In this document: piece after piece, positions 31,496-41,949 of the stretch
Position numbering within the stretch: position 1 is the first letter of the stretch
How the letters are laid out: every line of letters begins with the position of its first letter
Source: Apoda limacodes
Lineage: Eukaryota; Arthropoda; Insecta; Lepidoptera; Limacodidae
NCBI GenBank assembly: GCA_946406115.1
Contig: OX291551.1
Span: forward strand, 4,340,001-4,404,000
DNA length: 64,000 bases
Reading direction: 5' to 3'
Position numbers and translations under genes: made by a program
The notes under the pieces: generated by a model
Database searches by the model: none
What the model was told of the DNA's origin: nothing
Seen by the model: the letters and a program-made list of their open reading frames with translations, nothing else

Positions 31496-32814
31496 AAAAG
31501 CAGTATTTTTAGATGTATTTTGCATTAAATAAGCGCGTTAAAATGTACAATTAAAATTTCATTTAACTAATTGTAGCCACAGGTTGACAGAGTCATTTGA
31601 CTTATTAAAATAATTTAATTAATCAAACGCTTTTGAAATTTTGAACGCAACCTTAAAACATTCCATTGACTACAAGCATCAATTCACTTCATTTCCACAG
31701 CTGTGGAAAATGATCACAACGGGTAAAAAACATCGATATCTTTCTCTCATGCGTACAACACTAAGCAAATTAAGCTATTCCGCTAAGCGGTATACATATT
31801 AGTTTAGCTACTCACTGGTAGACGGCGCATTACTTATTTAATTTATTCTTTATGTGATTGTAATACGGTTTAGAATAGGTCAATAATTTTTCGAAATAAA
31901 GACTGCACAACAATTTCTACTCAAATAGAGGTGAGGTACTTTATTGTCTTCTATTTATTTTCGTTGTGAATTTATGTAACGATATCCCAATAATCTCGAA
32001 AAACAGTCACAGTTCAAGGTTAATTTATTCTTTTTATCACAAATAAAAAGATATGTTTAAAATTATGCCATGAAATTCGAAAAATAACACTTTTTATGAA
32101 CAAAATATTAGTGATGACTAACATGATTTCGATAAAAATAGTGCAGCTCTATTAAAGTAATTTATTATAAATTGAAGTAAATCGGTTATTTATGAGTAAA
32201 TAATACTAACGTGTGATAATAACGCCGCTAGAACTCTTATTTCCTTTTTTTATAGTTTTTACAACTTTTTACAGCACAATACGACATTATTTAAATAAAA
32301 CAAACAAAAAATCTTTAGATGTTTACTCGCCGAGGGTGACCTTGTGTTTGTTGCGTCAAATCGATGCGCTACTCAACATAGTCTAAAAATTAGACTATGG
32401 GCGGCTAGTCTGCCGGTGCTTTTTGGACATATCTATTGTTTTTTCATATCGATGACTAGTCCGTAAAGTCCTAACGTATGGTTTTTTTATTATATTTATA
32501 ACACGTAAACGCTTAAAACTGTTGTATTAATACATTGATGGAAATAAAAAAAATGTATTCAATGCACACTGCGAGCTGAAACTCTATGTAAAATGTTTAC
32601 ACGCACGGCGGGTCAAGCACTGTGCCGGCAGACGAGGGACGGTCATCCGTTTCACTCGTTTTGCGGGTCAGGCATTTTACCAAAAACTTTGATTGTTTAA
32701 TATCTCGGTCAGTTTTTGGTATTTTGAGTTTTATTTACATAAGAAAACTGTTAACGCATATCGCTTATTAAATTGATAACTTAGTTGAATAGTCTACTGT
32801 CTGAATACAAAATG
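31496..32814. other. no gene; one arm of distant inverted repeat
   Basis: AT-rich. AGTCTAAAAATTAGACT at about 32383 is a small palindrome next to the inverted-repeat arm at 32428-32461 (partner 27058-27092). Confidence 0.4.
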
Positions 32815-32919
32815 TTGTTAATTGTTGAGACTTTCATGTTAATTGTTAAGACTTTCTAGTTAATTGTTAAGATTTTCTTGTTAATTGTTAAGACTTTCTT
32901 GTTAATTGTTAAGACTTTC
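32815..32919. repeat. 21-bp tandem repeat, five units
   Basis: Units start at 32815, 32836, 32857, 32878 and 32899; consensus TTGTTAATTGTTAAGACTTTC with one to three changes each. Unrelated in sequence to the other 21-bp array at 14368, although unit length and copy number are equal. Confidence 0.95.
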
Positions 32920-33011
32920 TTGCTCAACTATTGATAATTCAGTCTGAAACAAAAGCTTCACGTCTCTTTTTTTTTGTTCTTCATAATGTTTTGTTATAAA
33001 GATTGTTTTTT

Positions 33012-33243
33012 TTTATGTCGGCTCCGAGGCTTAGAGGGTTATGACCCGACTGCTGAATCGAGGGGCGTGTCTTCGATTCTCGCGAGACAAACAATTACTA
33101 TTTGTGTTTATCTTGAAACTAGGTATTTTCTATGTATAATATGTATGTATTTACAATAAAAAGTATGCCTATTTGTGTCCGTTGTCTGGTATCCGCAGCA
33201 TACCACAAGCTCAAGCGCTGTGTGTAATGTCCAAATTTATTAA
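33012..33243 (+). repeat. tRNA-derived SINE
   Basis: A tRNA-like head (GGCTTAGAGGGTTATGACC with B box GTCTTCGATTCTCGCG) is followed by a tail with CCGTTGTCTGGT and a terminal TGTGTGTAATGTCC. It is the same family as 1069-1318, in the opposite orientation. The 61-codon ORF in it is accidental. Confidence 0.75.
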
Positions 33244-33595
33244 TCTTTTTATATATAATTCTACTATACGTGTGTATGTCCCTGTACTCCTCCTAAACGG
33301 TTGGACCGATTTGAATAAATTTTTTTGGATGCGTTTGGGGGGCGCCCTGGATAGTTTAGACTCACAATTCAGCGCGGTAGATGGCGCTGCAGTCGGTATC
33401 ATGCAGGACAACGTCTGCCCGGTCAGCTAGTTTATTATAAAATTTCGAAGGTTTCCAAACATGCACAAGGCACGTCTGGTGTAAAGTGCTCACACTATTC
33501 TGATAAATATTTGACCTTTCTATCTGGTTTAGGCACATCAGATTCTAAGTATATTTTTTTATTGGTTCCAAGACGACACATATGCAAAATTTCAA
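33225..33595 (+). repeat. 350-bp dispersed repeat, inverted partner at 6100-6450
   Basis: See 6100-6450. This copy keeps an extra ACAATTCAGCGCGGTAGATGG block of about 25 bp that the partner lacks. Its left end overlaps the tail of the SINE. Confidence 0.8.
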
Positions 33596-34780
33596 AAAAA
33601 TTGGTCATGCCATTTTACGGCAAAAGCAGAATGGAAGATTTGCTATTTAAGTCACTGACAAGAACGCTTTGTTTACTATCCTGCCTGTAATATGATATAT
33701 GACTTTTTCAAAAACAGGCTTGCGACCCGACTGGTGAAGCATTTAACGTCACTGAACGATATTTTAATTTCAGCCTCAAGAAAATCATGTCCTAGGTCGT
33801 CTTTAGAAATGTAGGCTTCGTTGCGACACGTTAGAGGTTTGAATTTAAACATGCGGGTCACCTGATTCAGACTATTTACCTTTCCTCATTAGTATTTAAT
33901 CTTTCTACCTTTATTACATTTAAAGTAGATTTCGCGAAAATTGGCTAGACTGTACTGTCTAGCATAATATTATGAAAGTTGGTCATGCCAATTCTGAGAA
34001 AAACAAAATGGAAGATTTGTCATTAAAGTCATTGACTTCATGACTTTGCTTGTTGGGGTTATTATTATTATGTAAACATTATTGTGTTTACAGTCACCGA
34101 CAAATATTTTAACTGTGACCTCCGAGCAATGTACTTTACATTGTGATACAAGTGAGCTTCGCTGCTCATTACAAAGTTTACAAACAAGGTTGTGGTTTTC
34201 ACAAACTTAACTCGACCGAGTGTGTATTTAGCAGAACTAACGAGTGTCATACCATTGTTTTCAACACACTTCAAAAACATTAAATACTTATATTACAGTT
34301 AAAGTTTGATTTATTATTTTTGAAAATAAAAACTTAGTTTATAAGCATAATTTCTGCTTGCTAAAAATAAGAAAAAAATCTGTAAACTGAAATGTATTTG
34401 TACGGTAGTTGTTGCACACATGCGTAATGGATGCTTAAGAAGCTGAAAACAGTACATAAAGGCTACTTTATGATTAAGTGTGTTAAAAATCTTATTCTAA
34501 TCGTCGAATTTTAAAATTTCATATTAGTTAGATATTTCTTTATTCAAAATTTAATGAAAATCAGTTAAGTTTAAAAAAAGAATTGCTAAATAAGTCACTG
34601 CAAAGAAACCTAATAGAAATAAATCATACTAAACACACAAAAAAGGAAAAAAAAAACATGTAACCGGTTTTACGTCCAGCTTCTATTTAAATTGCATATT
34701 TTTTATACTTCATTGCAACATAATAAGATCAACTCATGAGTAATTACGATCTATTCACTGTTTGTAATAGAATCAGTGAG
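33596..34780. other. upstream region of the aminoacylase gene
   Basis: AT-rich, with no other gene or repeat that I could identify. Short ORFs (33676-33861, 34068-34280) lack any domain. Confidence 0.4.
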
Positions 34781-34781
34781 T

Positions 34782-34789
34782 TATATAAA
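34782..34789 (+). promoter_or_regulatory. TATA box of the aminoacylase-like gene
   Basis: TATATAAA lies 72 bases before the ATG. A start of transcription about 25-32 bases further on would fall in the GCGCCAGAAC area, giving a short leader of about 45-50 bases. Inferred from position only. Confidence 0.5.
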
Positions 34790-34843
34790 TATAACTTTAC
34801 CTACCGCAGAGCGCCAGAACGTAGCGCAGCACAGTCGTTTATA

Positions 34844-34850
34844 CTTATCT
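34844..34850 (-). promoter_or_regulatory. possible GATA-factor site
   Basis: CTTATCT (AGATAAG on the other strand) lies in the leader, 11 bases before the ATG. GATA factors drive many insect midgut genes, which would fit a gut enzyme, but a single 7-mer may be chance. Confidence 0.25.
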
Positions 34851-34860
34851 TAATATCAAG

Positions 34861-35014
34861 ATGTGGCGACTCTTATTTTTTACTTTAATCGCGAGTGTGA
34901 TAGTTGGTGATGAAGTGCTTGAGAGCGATTTGGTAGAACGTTACCAACAGGAACCAGCAGTTCAGAGGTTTAGAGAATATCTGAGGATCGATACTAGTAA
35001 AGAAGAAAATATAT
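34861..35014 (+). CDS. aminoacylase-1-like, exon 1 (signal peptide, N terminus)
   Basis: The ATG at 34861 starts 51 codons plus one base, up to the donor GTAAGT at 35015. The first 16 residues (MWRLLFFTLIASVIVG) form a clear signal peptide; the cytosolic mammalian enzyme has none. The rest, YQQEPAVQRFREYLRIDTS, is the conserved N-terminal helix of the ACY1 branch of the M20 family. Codon 52 is split in phase 1: a T here plus AT in exon 2 gives Tyr. The 35-base stretch after the donor stays open by chance. Caterpillar midgut aminoacylases of this family cut fatty-acid amino-acid conjugates in the gut; with a signal peptide the same job outside the cell is plausible here, but it is inferred. 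Confidence 0.85.
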
Positions 35015-35717
35015 GTAAGTACTGCAACCAACTGTGGGGGATAAACTTCACTTGGCTGCTTGAGGTAATTAATAGTTATCCGGGAATCCTACCAGGATAT
35101 ATCAAGGATACGCAGAGGGGTTCAAATCTTGTTAGCGGCTGTAATAAATAATTTCATTACTTATATCTAATTAATTTACATGTTCCCCCTTAACCCTTTT
35201 CTTGGGCGGAGTGGCCCTCTCATGGTCATCAACTATATAGGTATGGCCTCGGTCATTCGTGAGCATACATTTGATGCATGTTTGTCTCCTTCTATAGAAA
35301 TCCAAATTCAAAATATTTTATTTTTCTTAATTGTTACCTACGCGAATATCAAACCTTGTTTACGATCGGTTTGTATTCTATATTCAATATGACCTATTTA
35401 GAGACACGAGCGGGCATAGCCTGCTCCAGTACCTTTATGTCAAAGAAAAAATGGTTTATATATAGTTATTTCGGACATATTATTAGAAATCGGAAAAATT
35501 AATACTTAAGTCACAATTTATATAGGCTTTTCGATTCTCTTATTAATGTTTGGTTTCCTTGCTATTAGCGCGCGTGCGTGAGCATAATGGCGTTTTAATA
35601 TTTTTAATATGCAAATAATACTATTAACTATTTTATAATATTTGCTAATGTAGTTGCGGTACTTATTTTTCTCTAAAATTATCTATTGTTTTAGAGGAAA
35701 ATAAAATATATATGTGT
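35015..35717. other. intron 1, first part
   Basis: Nothing identified. The two overlapping ORFs at 35180-35502 have no recognisable domain. Confidence 0.4.
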
Positions 35718-35942
35718 ATGTCGCAGCCATCTGGTTAAATTAACCAGTTTATTTGACGCCTAGGCAGTTCGTCAAGTATGAAAAAGAAAGGAACAGAAAC
35801 CGCACTGTATAAGTCGTGTATGTTGGATTAGGTTCAGTTTCTCTTTTGTTAACGTAGCCAATGTTGATATATTAATCTGATCAGTTATATGATAATTTCT
35901 AGGCCCAATTAACTGGCTAATTTAACCAGATGGTTGCGACAT
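35718..35942. repeat. 225-bp MITE with 31-bp TIRs
   Basis: ATGTCGCAGCCATCTGGTTA followed by AATTAACCAG at the left is the near inverse of CTGGCTAATTTAACC followed by AGATGGTTGCGACAT at the right (about two mismatches over 31 bp). The flanks are TA-rich on both sides, fitting a TA or TATA target. No coding part. It lies in intron 1. Confidence 0.85.
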
Positions 35943-36285
35943 ATATACATGTACATATATGCTTACGCATGCTTTAGCAAGAAGACTAGACATTATGTAG
36001 GATGAAAAAACATACCTTTTTTTTGAGTTTTTATTTTTTTCTCAAATATGTATTATTATATGTATACTCGTCTTATAATGTTCTATGCCCAACCTCCCCT
36101 TTCAAGTAGCAAGAATAAATTTATGTTCCGCAAATCAAGACCTACACAATTTTGCATATCTTTAATTTAATTGGATTTAATTTGCATATTTTAGCAATTT
36201 TATACCAGTATCTAATTCCGGTGAACTATAATTTTCTATGCAGCAAACATCATCGGCTAGTAACAATTTTGTTAAATGTATTATA

Positions 36286-36799
36286 GTCACAGGGCAAAAT
36301 CCGTCAAACCTAAGGATTGAGTTGTCAAAGCCCGGTTAATGCAAACTAAAATTTCATATTAAGGTCGATTTTTAAGCGTTTGGTTTTTACTTGGAAAAAA
36401 AACCAGATAATTGTATTAAATATAAAATTTATGGGCAGTAAAAAGTTATTATTGCCATTTATTTTTTTAAGATTATTTCATGCAAATGTTGGCCACGACT
36501 ACGTTTTAAATGATCTCGAATGATACGCAAAGTCCAATTTTGAAAATAAATAAATTTAATTTCGACACATGACACAAATCATGCGTGATCTATCAAAAAA
36601 CCAAACAGTGAAAAATCACTTGTTATAAGTGCTTTGAATTGAGTTAGGTTGTGATATATTATTTTAATTTAATCGACTTTTAACCTAACGTGAGACAATA
36701 TTGTATCATAATAAAAACATTTTTTGTGAGAAGTTAAAGTTTGTATGAATCGGGCTTTGACTAGTCAATCTTTAGGTTTAACGGATTTCGCCCTTTGAC
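36286..36799. repeat. 514-bp MITE with long TIRs
   Basis: The left end GTCACAGGGCAAAATCCGTC and the right end GACTAGTCAATCTTTAGG...CGGATTTCGCCCTTTGAC are inverted repeats extending about 70 bp inward (CAAAGCCCG and CAAACT blocks also pair). TA dinucleotides flank both ends (36284-36285 and 36800-36801), as after Tc1/mariner-type insertion. No ORF. Confidence 0.85.
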
Positions 36800-36864
36800 T
36801 ATAACATCAACTAATATTCTAAATGTAAAATTTTGGATGTCATTTACTTAACCAAGCTTAAGCC

Positions 36865-37088
36865 TAGACTCTAGACGGATAGGGGTGAAATATAGGACAT
36901 AGGCTCGTTTTTATATCGAAAAATCAAAAGTTCCCGCGGAAATAACTATAACCGAGCTTAACCGAACTATAGCTACAGTTATTACTGTAGCTATAGCAAA
37001 CTTCAATATAATTAAGAAGTGAAATAAGGAGTGCGACGCCGATAACCGAATTTAGATCTGCCGGAGGCGCTGGCAAAGTAGCTTATAT
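36865..37088 (+). repeat. ATTATAAATG...GCAAAAGCTAGT repeat, 5'-truncated
   Basis: TATAGGACATAGGCTCG, GTTCCCGCGGAAATAACTATAACC, and GATAACCGAATTTAGATC up to GGCAAAGTAGCTTA are family marks. Confidence 0.75.
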
Positions 37089-37540
37089 ATAACAATTTTA
37101 AATTACAGGTCGGCAATGACTTTAATTTTAGAGTAAATAGAGAATAGTACCTGGGTAATTCTCATCGCCACGATTCTCATCGTCACCTTCGTGGCAGATT
37201 TAAGTTTATTACTTATTTGAACAATTTCTGTAAATAGCTTATAAGTAAATTAATCAGATCGTAAGTCTCGTTCGGCTGATACAATATTTTGAAGTTCTTG
37301 ATCCGAAGAAAGTGACGCAATAAGCCACAAAAGTGACAAATAAACTTTACAACCATTATTTTTTCATAATTTAAGTACTGTTTATGAGACTTAATGCTAA
37401 TAAAATAATTAAACTGGCAAAAAGATGAAATCAATAAACAAAACTGGCAATTACCAATTTGGTCCGAGGTTCTTAATATACCTGATGTATTATCGTCAAT
37501 TTAAACAACATAACTTTAGTAATATTTTTTTAGCATAAAA
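37089..37540. other. intron 1, no recognised feature
   Basis: AT-rich, nothing identified. Confidence 0.4.
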
Positions 37541-39045
37541 CACTGCACTGCAAGTACTCGCTCGAATAAGACACCCGAAAAAATAAAGCGGGGCATTGCG
37601 AGTACTTGCTCGAATGAGCGGCCCGAACTGGGGAAGTACCTCCACCTAGTGGTGTTGTGTTCCTGGCGGTGAGTAAGGTTGCCAGAGCTCTTTCGCGGAT
37701 TCGCTGCGATTCATTGCTCGGCGTAGACGCGGCGTGCTGGTACGGCGGTCAGGGAGACCTGATGAAACGGCCGACCGCTGACCGCCCGCAGGTTGAACGG
37801 GTTCCCGAACCCAGGGATCACTTAATCTCCGCCCTGGGAGGCTGATCCGCCAGCCTGTTTTAAGGCTCTGAAGTGGTAGTCGTGCCGTAGAAGGAGACCA
37901 GAGTGGACCCGGCTACTACAACAGAGGGGGATCAAGGGCCCTTCCGCCCGTCGTGCCAGCAAGCGTATCATCTGTGCCATGCTTGGGCAGTTCTAGTGCC
38001 GCACCTTTTGTCCTCTAAGCTGTCTGTGCAGTAGATCCCCATCTTTAGTCTAAATAACCCTTTCAATAAATATGGCAAGAAAAAAATGAAAAAGATTTTT
38101 TTCAGCGGCCACTCCATCCACATTCAATGTGAATTTTTGCAACATTAGGGTTAATGTTAACGCAGTTCACCACCATCTAGAAACTGCACAGCCGACCATT
38201 CTTTTTCTAACGGAGACGCAGATATCCTGCCCGGCCGATACATCATACCTTCACTATCTCGGCTACAAACTCGAGCACAATTTTGTGAGTCGTGCCGGTG
38301 TATGTATGTTCGTCCGGGAGGATATCTGCTGTTGTCGCCTTCATAGCCTTGAAGACAGGGACCTGTCGATATTGTGGGTACGCGTAGATCACGGCGGCCA
38401 CACTCGTATCTATGCGTGCCTATACAGGTCTCATAGCGGTGACACGGACGTTACTCGACACTTCACGCACCTGAGTTTAACAACTGACAAAGTTCTAGAG
38501 CAATCCCACAGCAGAACTAGTTTTTTGGGAGGATTTAACGCCCACCATCGTGAGTGGCTCTGTTCTCGAATCAATCACTATGCAGGTATATCTGCTCATG
38601 AATTTGCTCTGATGTATGGATTCTCTCCAACGAGAATACCAGATATAGAGGACCATACGAGCTCTTTACTGGACCTTCTGCTGACTACACGTCCGGACGG
38701 ATATGCCGTCTCAGAGGATGCCTCTCTTGGTTCCTCGGACCACTGTCTCGTCCGGACTCAAGTGTCATGCACACAACCTTATCCATCGGCCAACTAATTG
38801 GGGTCGTATGTGGTATTATAAGTCGGCAGGCTGGGATGGATTGCGAGAATTTTATGCATCGCACCCGTGGAGTCCGCTCTGCTTTAGCTCAAAAGATCCT
38901 GATGTCTGCGCAGCCGCAGTCACTGAGACTATCCTCGCTGGTATGGAATGTTTCATTCTTAACCTGCGAGTAGCTGCCGGCGTCAAAAAACGACCGTGGT
39001 TTAATAGATCTTGCAGAGAAGCTAAAGTTTTCAAGCAAGCTGCAA
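37541..39045 (+). mobile_element. Daphne/Jockey-like LINE, 5' half
   Basis: Two roughly 48-bp direct units (about 37541-37588 and 37589-37636: GCAAGTACTCGCTCGAATAAG and GCGAGTACTTGCTCGAATGAG) precede a GC-rich leader to about 38045. An endonuclease ORF (38129-38797) follows, then in another frame the start of the next region. From about 38770 onward it matches the internal part of the LINE at 57848-60215 (FYASHPW, DVCAAAVTETILAGMEC, KKRPWFNRSCREAK). Similarity stops at 39040, so the RT half is missing here. This is the only copy in the window with a 5' end. No ORF1 is visible between leader and endonuclease, either lost or absent from the family. It lies in intron 1. Confidence 0.85.
38129..38797 (+). 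pseudogene. LINE apurinic-type endonuclease
   Basis: 222 codons with the motifs of the APE-type endonuclease in order: FCNIRVN (Asn), FLTETQ (metal-binding Glu), ACLYRSHSG (Tyr), FLGGFNAHH (expected GDFN), SLLDLLLTTRPDG and GSSDHCLV (the SDH catalytic triad end). GGFN replaces the Asp of GDFN, a catalytic residue, so the enzyme would be inactive even in an open frame. The frame ends at PYPSAN, while the true continuation (RPTNWG) is one frame away. The small overlapping ORFs at 38703-39281 and 38767-38973 are this continuation and a shadow. Confidence 0.85.
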
Positions 39046-40404
39046 CTTGGCAAAATATTTTGCTTTTTTTGCAGTTTTTTCTTTTCTTTTGCCGTACAGT
39101 TTGCTCTTCAGTCGATCTCGTAACTGTTTTGCTCTTTTTATTTGGATATACATTTCATTGGCTTGGTACAATAAGTTCCTCTGGCTTTACTTCTATACTA
39201 ACGATTTGCTTTAATATATGTGTGGACAAAACGCCACGAAGGGGATGCCACAAAGGTGACGATAATATGCCTTTTTTATAAATTCCTGCCAATTTTACGT
39301 GTAACATTTTAAAATAAATACTACATAAATATCTTGCATTTTGGTTGCTTCGATTAGCTAACTTTGATTTCAATTGCTAAAATACAATGCACAAAAATGT
39401 TGTCCACGCAAGTGATCGATACATCTATGAATAAATAGAACTCACCAGATTTTGTTGTCACTGAACGTGGATAAGCCGCTCGTCTCACTTCTTCAGTACC
39501 GGAATACGCCTGACGTTCGTCCCAATCTAACTCTGTGATTGGTCGCTGCTGTCGTGTTCAACAGCAAGCCTTTATTTGGGCAAATCTAAAGTACCTAAAA
39601 TCGTGTGACCGACACATATTGTGTTTTCAATTTAAGGTAATGATAAAAAGATTTTTTTTAGACTATTATTTTTAAAGTATATTTAATTACGATGATTTCA
39701 GTATATGTAACTTACAAATACACTGAAATTTTGTGAAGCAGTAACCAAATGATTTGCTGCAACGGGAAGTGTGACGCAATGAGAATGCGAAAAATAGCCC
39801 CGTTTTCAACCGTTTCGTGTGATTTTTGGTATATATTTTTGCTTCTATTACGACAAGCTTTATTTATTTAATAGCTAAATATCTATTTCTATTTAATCTA
39901 TATAATATTATATCTATTTAATTATCTAATTTACCCCGCAAATCAAAATTACTGTTTCTAACTTATACCGTTTAGAAAATATAGCTGTGTGACTATTAAA
40001 TTTGAGCTACGATGAGAACTACCCACCTACTAAGATAAAATAAGAGCACAGTGTAAATATCCTTAAGACTAAAGAAAATAAATAACTCCTTAGATAATAA
40101 TCGTATTAAAATATTGATAACCGTAATTATACGCCCTTGCTGGTATTTTTAAAACCTTGTCTCGTACCATAGTATAAAAAATACATGCAGATCTGGGTCT
40201 AGGTCTAAGTTAAGGTCTTTTATCAGCACATGGTAGTGCACGGTACCACCCATACACAGAGATATTATATGTTCGAAACGAATTATTGCCCGCGATTCTG
40301 CCCGCTTCAATTTTGGACATGCAGATAGTTCTGTCTCCTACTTACTTATCCCATTATACTTGAGCATCTGACTTTTAGTAAAATAATAATAAACACGCAT
40401 TATC
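39046..40404. other. intron 1; possible foreign exon on the - strand
   Basis: Mostly AT-rich. At 39446-39570 (-) a GC-richer block starts after ACCAATCACAG and ends AAATCTG-GTGAGT, a fair splice donor. One frame reads ITELDWDERQAYSGTEEVR then RAAYPRSVTTKSG. This could be a first exon of a gene on the - strand or of an element. I recognise no family and give it low weight. Confidence 0.25.
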
Positions 40405-40842
40405 CCACCTATATTATCAATGCGAAAGTTTCTCAATACGCCTCAATATGTCTGTTACTCAATACGCTTCAACCACTGGACTAATCGGGATGAAACATAT
40501 ACGAGTATGTTAGGTCCTGGAATAGGACATAGGTTATTTTTTATCCCGGAAAATTCAAAAGTTCCCGCGGTAATAATTATAAAGTTTGTTACTCTATCCT
40601 GCCGCAACGGAGCATCCAATATAACTGAAATTTAGCACAGAGATATTTAAAGATACGGAAAAGAACATACTTAGGTTACTTTTTATGGTAACTATAAAGG
40701 AATTCCACTTAAACGAACTATAGCTGCAGCTATAGCTTGCTTAGTAATTTCTTTAGTATAATCAAGGCGTTGCCGTAAGAATCCCACGACGATAACCAAA
40801 TTTATGAAATTTATTAGGAGCCGCTGGAAAAAGCTAGTCAAA
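40405..40842 (+). repeat. ATTATAAATG...GCAAAAGCTAGT repeat
   Basis: Starts CACCTATATTATCAATGCG-AAAGTTT and ends GAGCCGCTGGAAAAAGCTAGT. Inside it has both the AAGTTCCCGCGGTAATAATTAT and CGAACTATAGCTGCAGC blocks plus an extra GCCGCAACGGAGCATCC block of about 110 bp, shared with 42050-42260. Confidence 0.8.
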
Positions 40843-40894
40843 ATTCAATAGTCCCAAGAGGCTCGAGCAAATTCCATTTATCCTCGTGGGCTGC

Positions 40895-41150
40895 CATACT
40901 TACACATTACACAGACGCACCAAGTCCTCACGACACCGCCGTGTTTGACCAATGCATCCTACCTGTCACGACTAAGGCTTAACAACGGGGCTGGTCAATA
41001 AGTTCAGCCACACAGCGTCCAATAGAGCAAGCGAGTGGGCTCAGAGTGTATCTGAGGGAGCGAATCTGTACTGAAAACAGATAGAGAACAAAAACCGACA
41101 CAGCTCGCAGAATAAGCAAGCTTAAGTGGCAGTGAGCTGGTGATAAGATT
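40895..41150 (+). mobile_element. RTE-type LINE C-terminal fragment
   Basis: One frame encodes HDTAVFDQCILPVTT and, after breaks, RERICTEN and DTARRISKLKWQ, the C-terminal block of RTE reverse transcriptases ('FDQCVLPVTTYGxETW ... RDRIRNxxIR ... IxKxKWQWAGH'). Decayed. Confidence 0.75.
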
Positions 41151-41154
41151 TTGG

Positions 41155-41228
41155 AAGGGTCGGCAACGCGCGAGTTATCCCCAGGGTGTGGCAAGCATCC
41201 ATAAGCTAGGGTGACCGCCTAACAATAT
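41155..41228 (+). mobile_element. Daphne/Jockey-like LINE 3' tail
   Basis: AAGGGTCGGCAACGCGCGAG, then GCAAGCATCCATAAGCTAGG and GTGACCGCCTAACAATAT-AAAAA is the + strand form of the last 75 bases of the family. It is joined directly to the RTE fragment. Confidence 0.75.
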
Positions 41229-41277
41229 AAAAAAGTGGACATTAAAGAAAAAAAGAGAAGAAATTTTTTTTTTTGGC

Positions 41278-41400
41278 AAAACGTGTAACGCCTTTCAGCC
41301 CGATGGCGACGCCCCTCGACGTTAAAAGGGTGGCTGGATGACCAATGGCGCGGCATGAAGTAGGCTTATGCCCAGCAATGGGCCGAAGTAATTCATATCA
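41278..41400 (+). mobile_element. RTE-type LINE 3' tail
   Basis: CGCCCCTCGACGTTAAAAGGG, GTGGCTGGATGACCAATGG and AAGTAGGCTTATGCCCAGC-AATGGGCCGAAGTAATTC is the known end wording of RTE copies. Confidence 0.6.
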
Positions 41401-41559
41401 CAATCAGCTTAATTAGATGAATTATTAACAATATTTCGGTCCTCTAGCCATAGTCACGGATGGACCGCTATGATGCGTAGTACTGGTCAACAACAGTTAC
41501 ATTGATTTATAGAAATATTTATATGTAACTGTCATATAATAAGGTATGTTACCTAATAA

Positions 41560-41945
41560 CGTACAGTAGCATACTGGGTGCACATTCGCAGTCTTCCATG
41601 AAGACGGAAATCGCCTAGTGTAATAGGAAAGCGCGAAGGGGCGCGTGAATAGAGGACATAACTCAGGAACACAATGCTTAAGCACCACTGCTGGTATACC
41701 GTCTGGCCGAAGAAAGCCGTTTAGAGAAAGAAACGCTCGCCGGACCTCCCGCTACGTTAAAGAGATTTCCGGCATGGTCTTACCGCACCACGGTATAGTA
41801 GGTGGTGCAGCGCCTTCATCGTTCATATTCGAGTTTGAGGCAAAGAGACTGCCCAGTAGATCGGCCTTCTCTTTAACACTATGGGCCAAGTCATCATCGG
41901 TCTTTCGCAGTGGTGGTAGAGACGACTGGCAAAAGTTCTCTTGCT
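41560..41945 (-). mobile_element. Daphne/Jockey-like LINE, region before RT
   Basis: This aligns with 59290-59670 throughout (for example GGTGCACATTCGCAGTCTTCC, ACCACTGCTGGTATACCG and GGTGGTGCAGCGCCTTCATC), with one deletion of about 15 bp near 41715. Both ends are truncated. Confidence 0.85.
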
Positions 41946-41949
41946 TGAT

